Source of the DNA: Metopolophium dirhodum
Lineage: Eukaryota > Arthropoda > Insecta > Hemiptera > Aphididae
DNA: 64,000 nt
Assembly (NCBI RefSeq): GCF_019925205.1
Contig: NC_083567.1
Location: 1,426,001 to 1,490,000 of the forward strand
Direction: 5' to 3'
Shown here piece by piece: positions 49,861 to 60,740 of the stretch. Position numbers and translations under genes: made by a program. The notes beneath the pieces were generated by a model. It worked only from the letters and a program-made list of their open reading frames with translations, was not told the origin of the DNA and ran no database searches. Positions within the stretch are counted from its first letter, which is position 1; every line of letters starts with the position of its first letter.

Positions 49861-52110
49861 GTTTCTTATTCAAATAATACAGGTAATGTTAATACTTTAG
49901 GATAGTCAAAGTGATAATCTTAAGCTAGGTATTATATGAGATATTATGTATAGAATTTTAATATACACTTGATATTTATCTGAATAATAACTAAAAATTG
50001 ACATTTAAATGTCCAATCATTTTTAACAATAAAATAGTTAGCTAGGTACCTAACTTTCCTTTTTATATTTTATGCACTAGTTAGGCATAAAAATAAAAAT
50101 ATTTTCTAATAAATCAAATATATAGAAATTAGGTAGACCATATTGATCCTGATTATTATTTTTTATTTTTTTTAATAGCTTCCTATTAGTACTATTATGA
50201 TAGCTCGAAAGTGAATATGAATACCTACATTATATTTACATAACAATATAACATTCTAAAGATTCCAATATTGTAGCCCAGATAGGTACTTGAAAACTAC
50301 TTTCTTAACAAAATGGGTCTTTCAATTTGAAATTAAAACAAATAATCGTATAAAAAAATAAACGCTTTAGAAATAAAAATATTTTTTTTTAGAAATAACG
50401 TAGGTATAACCACTTATAATTTTAAATTATTTAAATAACTAATAACTTAATATATAGACTAGCAGCGCGTTGGGTTTAAATATATACATATATGTATGTA
50501 TGTTATATTTTTAATTATTTTCACTTTTTAATACTAGGTAGTCCCTTTAAATTTTAAATTAAATCAATTATAATCATTTGATATAAAACTAAGGGTTCAA
50601 AAACTTTTCTAATAATATACAAAATAAAAGGAAGTTTGGTATACTACTTCAATAACCTACTTTATATTATATACACTTCAGAATTTTAAATTAAAATAAA
50701 TAACAATTTAAAATACACATTATTAGGAATACAAATATTTTTTTAATCAGCTGAATAAAATAAAATAAATTACAGGCTATACTCACTTTTTATAGCCCCT
50801 ATCACACATTGTAGAATTTTATAATTATAAATATTATTTTTTTATTTTTTTTATTATTTTATATAATCTCTATGGAATCTAAGATTTTCCTACATTCAAC
50901 ACTTCGACCAAAGCTCTAAAAATATGGTTATTACCTAGGTGTACATATTATAATATTTCAGCTTCTAAAATATGTTGCACCTTCGTCGCCTAAAAGCGTT
51001 TGCCCTCCTCCCCATACTCGCCAATTGGCACGGTTCTATACTGCTATTATAATATCACGTAATATCACTAAAATCGAGAACAGTTCTAAACAATAGCAGT
51101 GGCCATTAAAATCTGGCAGTCGACGAAAAACCGATTTTTTAACAAGATCGCATCGCATAATATAATATATTGTGATATTATATTATACTTTCACGTGTGG
51201 CTCATTATTATTACCATCGTGTTTGGATATTGTTCCTTTTTTAAAAATTTTATCTTTCGACTATACACAATATACATACTTGAAACTATATATATACATA
51301 TTGTTATGTATAGCAACGCGTCTGCAACTAAACTGGTCGCATTGGCTATAACATGGTAACTGATAATAAATTAATAAACCTCTTGCGGCGTAGCGTTCAG
51401 ATACAAAATCCAGAAACAGATTTATGACCGTTAATCGTGTATAATTAATACAATTAACGTTATTTGGAAATATGCATATTATCACGATAATATCATTATC
51501 ATCACACACGCTGAGCTTAGAGACAAGACGTGTTGTTTACGGTGAAATGGGTCGCTAGAATTTAATGCCACAAATGTGCAGGTATAGCGAGTGACTGACT
51601 AAACCAGATTATACATAATATTATATATAGATATTATATAATGAATAATTCATCGAAAATGTTTTTTTTTTTTTTTAGAAAAATGTTTGATTCATTGATA
51701 TCGCTAAACGATTACAATCCAAGTAGGTAAAACAATATGTATTGTATTTTCAAAACGTCTTATAATTAGCCCGTATTCGTTAAAAAGTGTTATTATAGAC
51801 TATAGTCTTACTCATCTAGCCGGTATATATATTATATAATATTGTTATGGCACACATAACCTATGTATATATTATACTGCGTTAAATATGGTAGTTGGTA
51901 GTTGGTACAAAATAAAGACAATAATATGCCTACGATTAAAAAACCAAAAAAAATTGCCAATGCTTTGTATGACTCTATAATACGAACGTCGAGCACCTAT
52001 GCAGTATGTATGTATATTATAAAGTGAAATTTCCAATTTCCATGTATATTATAACGAATACATCCACTACGTCTAATTTAGGAATTTTTTTGTTTAACGA
52101 AATACATTTG
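49861..52110. other. Non-coding AT-rich stretch
   Basis: No supported gene. This is one of the most AT-rich, CpG-poor parts of the window (about 49870-50970), consistent with intron sequence. A T15 tract lies near 51662-51678 and a TAGGTACCTA palindrome at 50043-50052. The frame at 51099-51359 is hydrophobic and AT-driven. Confidence 0.5.
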
Positions 52111-52376
52111 AGAACCATAACCAAATTGAATGCAACGACATACGTCTTTCATAATATAGGTACTAATATAATATGGAATTGTTCCACTGTAATACTATAT
52201 ATTATTATGTCTGTTGCGAAGAAGACGAATATTGTCTACGACTTTGATGCTTTATAAATTTGCGTCTAGTCGACTTCCGACGAAAGTGAATTGGCATTTG
52301 ACATCATAGTATTATCGCAGTATACTTGTAACTTGTATAATATTCTTTCATAGGCATCACAATTTAATAATTTACA

Positions 52377-52729
52377 GTCGTGCGAAAAACATATCGTCTC
52401 GACTCGGCGTGTTGTCACTTGTCGAGGGGGGGGGGAGGGGGAGTAGTAAATCGAGTGAAAATTCCCGAACAAAATGTGCGAGCGGTGCGAATCGTTCTTA
52501 GGTTTATTATAATTTACTGTGGAATTTTATTTTTCACCATAACACACGCTGTGACAAATTCCACACGAGTATATTTTATTATTATAATATTATAAATAAA
52601 TGTTTAACTCACACGTAGCGAGTACACACGTCTTAACACTTCGTACACACGTCTTTGGACTGCACGTGTACACGCGGGTGACGGAAATAATATTATTCTC
52701 ATGCAAAACTCTGCGTACATTATGGTTAG
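52377..52729. repeat. Imperfect tandem duplication, copy 1
   Basis: Starts GTCGTGCGAAAAACATA and ends TATGGTTAG. Shared landmarks with copy 2, in the same order, are GTGTTGTCACTT, a poly-G run (52430-52444), AGTAAATCGA, TTCTTAGGTTTAT, AACACAC and a terminal CTCTRCGT...ATGGTTAG. A shared 15-mer AGAACCATAACCAAA upstream (52111-52125 and 52806-52820) suggests the duplicated unit originally began further left and has since suffered indels. Frames in it are not conserved between the copies, so it is probably non-coding. Confidence 0.75.
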
Positions 52730-52907
52730 ATTAATATTATTATGTCTATAATATAATAAACATACGTCCAATTAACGACATTTTCTGTTTGACTAAATAT
52801 TTTTAAGAACCATAACCAAAATGGAACCACGAATTTTATGTACTTAATCTGTATAGTATAAGAACTCTCATATTTATACATCACAATATAATAGTAGGTA
52901 TATTGTT

Positions 52908-53226
52908 GTCGTGCGAAAAACATAAAGTCTCAGCGTGTTGTCACTTATCAGGGGGGGGGAGATAGTAAATCGATCGAGTGATGTATCCCGAACGAAATGC
53001 GCAGGCGGCGCGACGAGTTCTTAGGTTTATGGTAATTTTTTGTAGAATTTTTATTTCTATTCACTTTCCCCCGTTATAACACACGGTGCGACTAATTCCG
53101 CGCGAGTATATAATAAATAATATATGTCTTACGTCTTATGGTTTAACTTTGGACTTCTCTTATATACGCGTGGTTATATAGTAGTTCTATTATCGTGCGA
53201 CACTCTACGTTTATTATCATGGTTAG
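52908..53226. repeat. Imperfect tandem duplication, copy 2
   Basis: Second copy of the unit at 52377-52729, offset by 531 bp at its start and by about 497 bp at its end, so it carries net deletions. It has a shorter poly-G run (52952-52961) and many substitutions, indicating an old duplication. Confidence 0.75.
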
Positions 53227-53408
53227 GTGTAAAATATTTTTATATTTATATGCTGCACGTGTTGAGCACACACGTCCGTGGCTTTGCGTATTATTAATTA
53301 TAATAGTAAAACGACGCAAAAGGCCCGGGATTAATCACGGCGTTCACTTTTTTTTTAATAGCTTTCAAATTTTTGTTTTTTAAAACGTCGTAACCTGCAC
53401 CATACACG

Positions 53409-53434
53409 TATTATTATTATTATTATTATTATTA
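53409..53434. repeat. (ATT)n microsatellite
   Basis: About eight uninterrupted ATT units. Confidence 0.9.
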
Positions 53435-54314
53435 ATTGTTGTCATATCAAAAAGTCGTGACGGTACACATAGTTGTATTTTGTTTTGAACCTCTCTCCCT
53501 CTGTATACATATACCTATATGTAAAAGAGTATATTAACCGCTTCGATTTTTAAAAAAAATCCTCAGCGCAGTGCGACCGCTGGTTAATATTTAAGTATAG
53601 CTATAGATGTTATATTATTTAATAATTAGGTACCTATAAGTACACATTTCCGATTCACACGGTTCTCTACGTATGCTTATAATGTATTAGGTGCTTGTCT
53701 GGAAGAGGCATACGAATGGAATCGTCGTTGTGAACTCGCGTCGATAAATCGTTATTTTTGTCTTGACTCTATAGATCGAATACAATATAATATTATAATG
53801 TTAAAGATAAATAATTATAGGAGACAATAAAATATAATTATTATACTATATAATGACGCGTTCTCAGCCGTACCTGAATATCGTGATAGTCCGTCATCAA
53901 ATCGAAATGGACTTTGCAACTTTTTTAATTTTGTTTTTCAACTCCGTATATCGTATTCTCACACGCGTGAATTTCAAACTTTTTGTAGGAAAGTATAAAA
54001 AATAATAATATTACTTACAACATAATATAATAGTATAATAATATTATGTCTCGTGGTGGTCGATATCGAAATAAAAAAATTGTCAAGTCGAGTTGTGCGC
54101 ATATCGTTATACATCACCGCCAAGATATTGACCGAAAATGGTAAAAAAATAATAAAAATAAATACAATAAAACCGTCTGCGACGTCCAATCCCCTTGATA
54201 TTATATTATATTATTTATTATTATTATTATACGACGACGACGGCGGTGGCAGTGCCATACAATAACGACCGTCATAGTTATCGGGACGGAACTCCTCTGA
54301 AATCCTTATTAGTA

Positions 54315-54341
54315 ATATAATAATAATAATAATAATAATAC
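54315..54341. repeat. (AAT)n microsatellite
   Basis: About eight uninterrupted AAT units. Confidence 0.9.
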
Positions 54342-54604
54342 ATAAAATGTGACCGCAACACTGCGCCCAATTAGTACAAAACTCGCGTGCACCACGTGTG
54401 TAATATAATATAATAAATAATAATATTTCATTATTTCGGAACTCGACCATCGAGCATCGTTACGCAAGCGTCGTACATGGTTATTATAATGATATTATTA
54501 ATATCAATGGTTGTTTTGAGATGAATATTCTGTCGCCGTTTTGGAAAAATAAAAGGTCAGGTTGGGTAGGTTCCTATACATAGTATATTATATGTGTATG
54601 TATG

Positions 54605-54985
54605 TGCCAGTGACGCAACTGGCACAAACGTTTTGGGGAGGTTAAATCACACATACATTTTCCTAAAAAGTAACACGATGGGGCTTTGCCCCAACAATTT
54701 GTAATATCAAAAATAATAATTTTCTTTCTAATTTCATTTAAATTGTATTATTAGGTACCTATACTGTTATAATAATGAAAGTGCAACCACCGAGTGTAAA
54801 ACATAAGGCGTAACATATAAACGTTTAGAATAGATGAGGATATGAAAACTCAAATAATTAGGAAACTGGAGCAATATTGGATACACTGGATGCTTTATTA
54901 TTATTTACTCATTTTGAATTGATATTATAATATTAGTTTGAAGATAAATTTATCTAAACCCCCTGGTCCCCATATAGTATCGCTT
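54605..54985 (+). mobile_element. Degraded MITE, GCGCAACTAGG family
   Basis: The left end CCAGTGACGCAACTGG resembles the GGCGCAACTAGGG end of the element at 15047. GGGG-rich sequence follows and a GGGGCTTTGCCCC hairpin (about 54680-54692). Towards the right, AAACCCCCTGGTCCCC (about 54956-54971) looks like the remains of the C-rich side. The exact right end is lost, so the boundary is approximate. Confidence 0.4.
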
Positions 54986-55275
54986 ATTATATGTCCTATA
55001 TTACAGGAAATACACAGATGGGGATAGTCTAAAATAATATTATTACACCTAATTATTTATAATATAGTATAATGTATGTTTTTTTAAATATTGTAATCGA
55101 GTTCAAGACATATATCATCGATACAAAAATTATGATACCTAGTAATGTTGTTTAATTGTTCCCCGTGTACAACGCAGCCGTTTGCTATCAGCTAGGCAGT
55201 GCTGCAGCGGGTGCAATGGGTGCAACGCATTAACATTTCGATAGTAAAACGGAAACGAATATAATCACAAAACGA

Positions 55276-55300
55276 CCAATGAGAGGAAATATTTATATAA
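55276..55300 (+). promoter_or_regulatory. CCAAT plus TATA-like pair
   Basis: CCAATGAGA at 55276-55284 is followed by TTTATATAAAT (TATATAA at 55294-55300), 45 nt before the ATG at 55345. The 9-mer CCAATGAGA also occurs in the other promoter-like region (49708-49716). Promoter function is inferred. Confidence 0.25.
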
Positions 55301-55344
55301 ATCAGTGAATACGACGTGCCGGCACCACCGCAAACAGTCCGATA

Positions 55345-55605
55345 ATGCAAAATCGTTTTTTTTTTCCAATCATTTTATGTGTGTTTTATACTTTTAGACG
55401 TTTTTCATGTTTCCATTGTTCATTATACATGGAAACGAAATATTTTTTAATGCGGTCGTTGAGATTGCACTTTTTTTTCCACAGACATTTTACATTTCTA
55501 AACAATCGATTTCTGCACTTCCGACACGACATATTATATAATAATAGATTTACCTATATACATAATTCAGTGGTGTCATTTCAGTTTTCGAAAAACGGGA
55601 AGTGA
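55345..55605 (+). CDS. Small ORF behind promoter-like motifs (unrecognised)
   Basis: An 86-residue frame from an ATG 45 nt after a TATA-like box. Residues 1-15 (Met-Gln-Asn-Arg-Phe-Phe-Phe-Pro-Ile-Ile-Leu-Cys-Val-Phe-Tyr) could be a signal peptide. The rest is unusually rich in Phe, His, Arg and Asn, partly from T-rich DNA, and has no recognised domain. There is no polyadenylation signal close downstream. It is a secreted-peptide candidate or a chance frame. Confidence 0.2.
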   Translation: MQNRFFFPIILCVFYTFRRFSCFHCSLYMETKYFLMRSLRLHFFFHRHFTFLNNRFLHFRHDILYNNRFTYIHNSVVSFQFSKNGK

Positions 55606-56423
55606 ATGTTTTACCGGCCCATTTAACTGAAGAAAAAAACATATCATTTCACTCGCACACTCCATCCCTTTTGCATTTAACTCAATACAGTTATACCTAT
55701 ATGATAGTATATTTACTATCGCGGACACAAATTTCCTGATTTTTTGGGATAGAATGTTGAAAATAAATATCGGCGTGAGTGGCTGAATAAATACCTATGT
55801 ATAGTACGTCTACTATATAGAAGAAGGATAGGTATAGGAAACAAATATATTTCTATTTATTGATAATTAATAATATTATTATCAATTATGTATTTGCACA
55901 GAATACAACAAAATAATAATATAATAATAATTTCCACAACAATTTTAACATTATTTTACATCTCGGTTTTAGACATATTATCATCTTACTATCTTGTAAA
56001 TTACAGTGCTTGTAAATTGCAATGACGTCAAACCACGTTATACCTACTATGGATTAGGCTAGGTTGCCTTTTAACTATTTACCTACATATTATTACAACT
56101 ATAGTTAAGTACTTTATAATTATTTACATATTAAAACGAATCATGTCAGCGGCGAGCGGCCCATTGCTCATATATTATCTAGTTCAACACCGACCCATAT
56201 ATGGACGGCTACTGGGCACTTGTCGACAAGTGAATGGGGGAAAATCCCCTCCCCCCTAAATGACCCAAGTGTAATAATATTTTGCATTATATTTCATACA
56301 CGATCAAAGATAGCGAGAAGATTGATAAGGTGATATAATAATATACCAATCGACAAGCAAAAAATAAAATAAACAGTTACATAATGAACACATACGATTA
56401 ATCATACATATATATATATATAT
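55606..56423. other. Non-coding AT-rich stretch
   Basis: No supported gene. A segment with G5 and C6 runs (ATGGGGGAAAATCCCCTCCCCCC, about 56233-56255) looks like degraded transposon sequence. A TA dinucleotide run at about 56408-56424 directly abuts the LINE. Confidence 0.5.
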
Positions 56424-57751
56424 TCAGGTGTGTTCCCAGATAAATGGAAGACTTCTTATGTAACACCAATCTTTAAAAAAGGCGACAGATCTCAAGTTTC
56501 AAATTACCGACCAATTTCTAAAATTTCAATTCTCCCTAAATTATTTTCTAAACTTGTAAACAAAAGGATATTTCCCCTTTGTGAAAAAATTATTTGCAAT
56601 GAACAACACTGTTTTCGACCAAAACGTTCATCTGTAACCAATTTATGTATTTTCAAACAAACTATCTTAAACGCTTTTAATGATAAAGCTCAGTTAGATG
56701 TTGTGTACACAGACTTAGAAAAAGCGTTCGATAGAGTCGATCATCAATTATTAATAAAAAAATTAGAATCAGTCGGTTTTAATAATCCATTGCTCTCTTG
56801 GGTAAATTCTTTTTTAACTGACCATACACAAATTGTAAAATATGAAAATTTGCACTTCTAATATAATTAAGGTTTTATCTGGTCTCCCCCAAGGAGATCA
56901 TTTATCACCGTTACTATTTTCTCTTTTCATAAATGACATTGTTAAGATTTTAAAACATTCGGAATGCTTATTACTTGCTGATGACACTAAAATTTTCAAA
57001 AAAATTAATTGTATTGAAGATTCTAACAACTTTCAAATTGATTTAGACAACTTTTATAAATGGTGCCACGAGAATGGTATGGCATTGAAAATTAATAAAT
57101 GCTCCACTGGATCATATTCATTAAAAAAAACTTCCTTACATTTTGATTACTCCTTGAATAAACTTAGCTTAACTCATAATGATACCATCAAAGACTTAGG
57201 TGTGATTTTTGATTCAAAACTGACATAAGCATGTTGATTACGTTCGTAATAAGTCTTTTATGAAATTAGGTCTTCTAAAACGCATTTGTATAGATTTCTA
57301 CGATAGCTCAGCATTAAAAACTTTATATTTCTCATTAGTAAGATCACATATAGAATATGCTATATTAATATGGCACACTGACAATATCGTTCAAAATACC
57401 AGCCTTTTTTTCAATTCAAAATAATTTTTTAAGATATCTGTCATATAAATGTAATGTGGAAAGAATCCCTCATTCGGGATATAATATAATCAGTAATTTT
57501 TTTAGAGTCGATTCTTTAAAAAATAGATAGTTTTAAGATTCTTATTCAAATTATTGCATAATATGATTGATTGTCCAGAACTTCTAGAAGAATTAAACTT
57601 TAAGGTAAATACAATTAACTCTAGAAATAAACATACATTCTATCTTTTAAATTTTAAAACTAAATATATGTCACACAGTCCTGCTAACATTTTAATGTCT
57701 CCAGGTAACACTGCAATACATTTTGATTTGTTTCCTAAGTACTCACGATAA
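56424..57751 (+). pseudogene. Reverse transcriptase pseudogene (LINE ORF2, C-terminal part)
   Basis: Made of frame segments. 56424-56861 carries the PIFKKGD, NYRPIS, QHCFRPKRSS and YTDLEKAFDRVDH blocks, with the first catalytic Asp in TDLEKAFD. A one-base frameshift occurs within about 56855-56870. 56866-57225 carries GLPQGDHLSPLLFSLFINDI and the catalytic LADDTK box (Leu where Phe or Tyr is usual). A stop and a small deletion of conserved residues follow after FDSKLT near 57226. Further relics are HVDYVRNKSFMKLGLLKR (57232-57285), SLVRSHIEYA (57333-57362), then a shift, RYLSYKCNVERIPHSGYN (57433-57486), and the C-terminal block 57554-57751 ending PANILMSPGNTA...FPKYSR. It cannot make an active enzyme as it stands. 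Confidence 0.88.
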
Positions 57752-57903
57752 GCATTTTCTTGTATTTCATTATTATTGTTATTTAAATAATTACTTACTA
57801 AACTTCTTATAACTTATAGATTATTATTATTATTATTATTTTGTTATTATTGTTATTGGAATTTATTCCGTAATAAAGAAAGAATTATTATTATTATTAT
57901 TAT
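56424..57903 (+). mobile_element. 5'-truncated non-LTR retrotransposon (LINE, Jockey-like)
   Basis: The 3' part of a LINE: reverse transcriptase from just before motif 1 through the C-terminal region, a short 3' UTR with ATT-rich sequence and a terminal ATTATTATT tail at about 57884-57903. Homology starts abruptly at Ser-Gly-Val-Phe-Pro-Asp-Lys-Trp after a TA repeat, so the 5' half (first ORF and endonuclease) is missing, as expected from incomplete reverse transcription. The motif style (DLEKAFDRVDH, GLPQGDHLSP, ADDTK, FDSKL) fits the Jockey/CR1-like group. The few lesions suggest a fairly recent insertion. The simple-sequence flanks hide any target duplication. Confidence 0.9.
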
Positions 57904-58986
57904 TTTATTCTGTGATATAATAGCCAATAGGTATAAAATACTATGAAATTATTTTATAATGTCGGCATATTATATGGACGCTAGTAGTTTTTTTTCAGCT
58001 GTTTTATATTATATATAGTTACTTTTTAAATCAATATTTGAAAGTCTTTTATCATATTGAAGACTGATGGAGTAACCATCGTATGTATCTTGAATGGTGA
58101 TTAAACATTTTAGTACGCCGGCAACCTCATCCGGAGCGTTTATAGTAAGAGTTCGTTGAAACAATTCTGTACAAACGAAATAAAATATAATAATTGTGCG
58201 AAAGTCGTTTTAATCGTTAATTAAGTCTTAAGTCACTTTTGAGCAATTTAAGTATAATATTATTCGACGCAACGTGTAGGCGTACACGTCTTCAAATATA
58301 TTATCAAAAAATTATCGAGATAAACATCACTAAACCGAGGGACAGAAATGAAAACCGACGAGGTTAAAAGCCGACGAAACTTTTTAATTAGTTAGGGCCA
58401 AAGCGGACGGACATGACGAATTTATGTTTCCCAATTACGTAGACGTGATTGTATGTATTATTATGTAGGCACTTATATACCTATACAGTTAGAACTTAGA
58501 AGTCGAGACAATATATATATTATAATAATAACGATGATGATGATGATGATGATAATAATAAGACGTTATTATTATATTAAAACGCTAACGAATTGAACGA
58601 ACGACAATGGAGCGTATATTTTATGCGCACAAAAGGTTATTTGAATTCAGTACAATATAATATTATTATTATTATTTTCGTTCGGTGTTCGGGCCGAGGC
58701 GCCCGCCGTCCTCTTCGTGCTTGCTGCTGGAAAAAATAGCCCCACTCGAACAATTCGATAATAATAATAATTATTATTACGACATTATTATACTAACGCA
58801 CCGCACGCCGAGTTGTCGTTGGTCGGGACGAAGTGTTTTTTTTTTCCGCTCGTCTACGTCTAGCGGCAAAATAATGTAAACGTCATGCCGGCGAAATCGA
58901 TCGATTCCGGGTACTGTTGTTTTCGCAACAATAATCGTAGTCATACTAACTATATACTGTATTAATGTATTATATTTTCATTTCAG
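57904..58986. other. Non-coding stretch with GC-richer right side
   Basis: No confidently supported gene. A GAT run lies at 58533-58553. From about 58680 the DNA is CpG-rich (GGGCCGAGGCGCCCGCCGTCC), with a 64-codon frame at 58685-58879 that has an Asn/Tyr run from AAT repeats and no recognised domain. TACTAAC at 58944-58950 is the branch-point part of the acceptor described next. Confidence 0.5.
58533..58553. repeat. (GAT)7 microsatellite
   Basis: Seven uninterrupted GAT units flowing into AAT repeats. Confidence 0.9.
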
Positions 58987-59045
58987 TTTTTTCCCCTCTC
59001 TCCGGTCGCACGCAAAGACCGTCGAGGCAATATCATATAGTACTA

Positions 59046-59078
<33 letters not shown>

Positions 59079-59171
59079 CTACCCTTGACTGCGGCGGCAA
59101 CACTCGAAAACTGCAGGCGACCCTCTGGAGGACCCGCCGCGCGAGACTCGACAGAGAAAATGTTTAGATAA
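58987..59171 (+). CDS. Candidate exon encoding an alanine run (unrecognised)
   Basis: The 3' splice site is the best in the window: TACTAAC branch point (58944-58950), then TATATTTTCATTTCAG with AG at 58985-58986. The following frame is open for about 61 codons to TAA at 59169-59171. It reads Phe-Ser-Pro-Leu-Ser-Gly-Arg-Thr-Gln-Arg-Pro, then a run of ten Ala encoded by the CTG10 repeat, then a Leu/Pro/Arg/Ser-rich tail. Poly-Ala stretches are common in insect transcription factors. Other frames through the repeat would give poly-Leu, poly-Cys or, on the minus strand, poly-Gln, so the coding frame is not proven. A possible donor CGT|GTGAGT lies after the stop near 59240, allowing a non-coding exon instead. 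Confidence 0.3.
59047..59076. repeat. (CTG)10 microsatellite
   Basis: Ten uninterrupted CTG units. CTG/CAG runs are rarer than ATT runs here and are often exonic, which adds weight to the candidate exon. Confidence 0.95.
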
Positions 59172-59528
59172 CATTTGACGGGATTACGGGGCGGATTCCG
59201 GTCGTTGCGTCTCGTCCGGAGACCACACGTACCGCGGTTCGTGTGAGTGCTTGTGTGTGTTTAGCGTATTTAGACAACTGCCACGGTGACGTGCGGTACA
59301 CACCCTTTGGCGCGGCCCGGACACAATGACTATATATAATATTACATGTATGTACCTACTTATATACATATATATACATTTATTTACACCAAGTGTACGA
59401 GAGCTAGTATATTATGTATAATACGTGTGAGGGCCCGAATGGCCGGGGACTCGAGAGAATTCGAAATAATACGAGTAGAGCGTACGACGATTGATGTCTC
59501 TCATCCGTCGCAGGTCGATCGCTGGTGG

Positions 59529-59571
59529 TGAGAGAGAGATTGGGAGAGAGAGAGAGAGAGTGAGAGAGTGT
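59529..59571. repeat. (GA)n-rich tract
   Basis: GAGAGAGA blocks separated by TTGG and TG, similar to 26310-26368. Possible GAGA-factor sites. Confidence 0.8.
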
Positions 59572-59764
59572 GTATGATCGTCGGCGAGAGGGCGAGCCCC
59601 GGTGGTGCGGCCGCGGGATGTGCAGTGGTGTTTGCGAGAGAGACTTGCAGAGAGTGACGAGGCGGTGGGCTGCAAATGTTCGAAATTCCGACGTCATTTC
59701 CAGCTCCTATACATACAAGCACACACATCGGACTCGAAATAATATAATAATATATTACGCGTGT

Positions 59765-59767
59765 ACG

Positions 59768-59802
<35 letters not shown>

Positions 59803-59803
59803 T
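59765..59803. repeat. (ACG)n(GCG)n compound microsatellite
   Basis: An ACG run of about nine units passes directly into four GGC units. It would encode Asp or Arg runs in chance frames on either strand. Confidence 0.9.
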
Positions 59804-60170
59804 GCGTGATATATTATTGTATCTATAGAATGTATACATCGTCACGGGTTTTTCGCGCGTGGGTACTTATACTCTCGAATTCACCATTATTCTCAGCGCG
59901 GGCACGAGACAATAATATTAAATGCGTTTTACTCGCGATATATCGTTTTGTCGTGGCGGTAAAACAGCGCACTTTGTCACAGCGAGCAGAGCAGATCGCA
60001 ATAAAGCCTATACACAATATTTTACCTATAGACTGAACGTTTACTTTTCATTTCTTAACGCAGATAGTTTTCATCGCGTGATAGTCTACGTTTTGCTGTG
60101 TTCAGAAGAATATTGTACGATATATTATGATAGTTTACATTTTTTGCCTAACCCTATATTATATGCACAT

Positions 60171-60740
60171 TGGGAATTCTGATTTTCAGAATTTTTAAAT
60201 ACACTTGAAGACCATATTTTTGAATCATTGAGATTTTTTGTACCGATTGAGATGGTCTTGTGATGATACTAACTTCCGTTTTTGGAATCGGAATCCCTCC
60301 TTTTTAGTTTTAAATTATTTAACAGATATTTTTTTTTGAGAATTTTAATTCATCTAAATCAAAATTCAAGAGAGTAGTTTTTGAGTTATATATAACTTTA
60401 TGTACTAAGGATAATATATTATGTCTACGGTAATGTGTTAAGTAGACTAGACGATGTGAAAAAGTTAGTAATTGCTATTGATTTATCAATATAAATAATT
60501 TGTAAAAATGATCCAAGTATAATAAATACTACATATAATATTACATTATTTACATTTACTTTTTATTTTTATAAAACCATTTTTAAGGATTATTATAATT
60601 ATTTGCAGTAAAAAAGGGGGTTCTCCTTTGAAAAATAAAAGCTTGTATCGCCACAGGACACTCCTTAAGTAGTACAAAAAAGATCAGAAATTACTTTAGG
60701 TATAATTAGAATTCTAAAAATCAGGATTTGAATAAAATAT
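60171..60740. mobile_element. Possible non-autonomous element with inverted ends
   Basis: CTGATTTTCAGAATTTTTAA (from about 60180) and, on the opposite strand, CTGATTTTTAGAATTCTAAT (ending near 60725) are inverted repeats agreeing at roughly 17 of 20 positions. The interior is low in CpG and non-coding, unlike the CpG-rich DNA to the left. The boundaries are approximate and no target duplication is identified. Confidence 0.4.

Larger units (their letters stand above)
53227..54604. other. Non-coding AT-rich stretch
   Basis: No supported gene. It contains a TTA run at 53409-53434, an AAT run at 54315-54341, a GACGACGACGGCGG patch near 54233-54247 and a TAGGTACCTA palindrome at 53627-53636. Confidence 0.5.
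59172..60170. other. CpG-rich, simple-repeat-dense stretch
   Basis: Frames overlap on both strands and in several frames at once between 59184 and 60036, which indicates stop-poor composition and not coding. It includes a GA tract at 59529-59571 and an ACG/GGC run at 59765-59803. GAGAG words and CpG density would suit a regulatory region, but no core promoter is clear. Confidence 0.5.

Noticed and set aside
59184..60036. Several open frames of 60-114 codons on both strands
   Set aside because: They overlap each other in different frames and arise from GA, ACG/GCG and TA simple repeats that lack stops.
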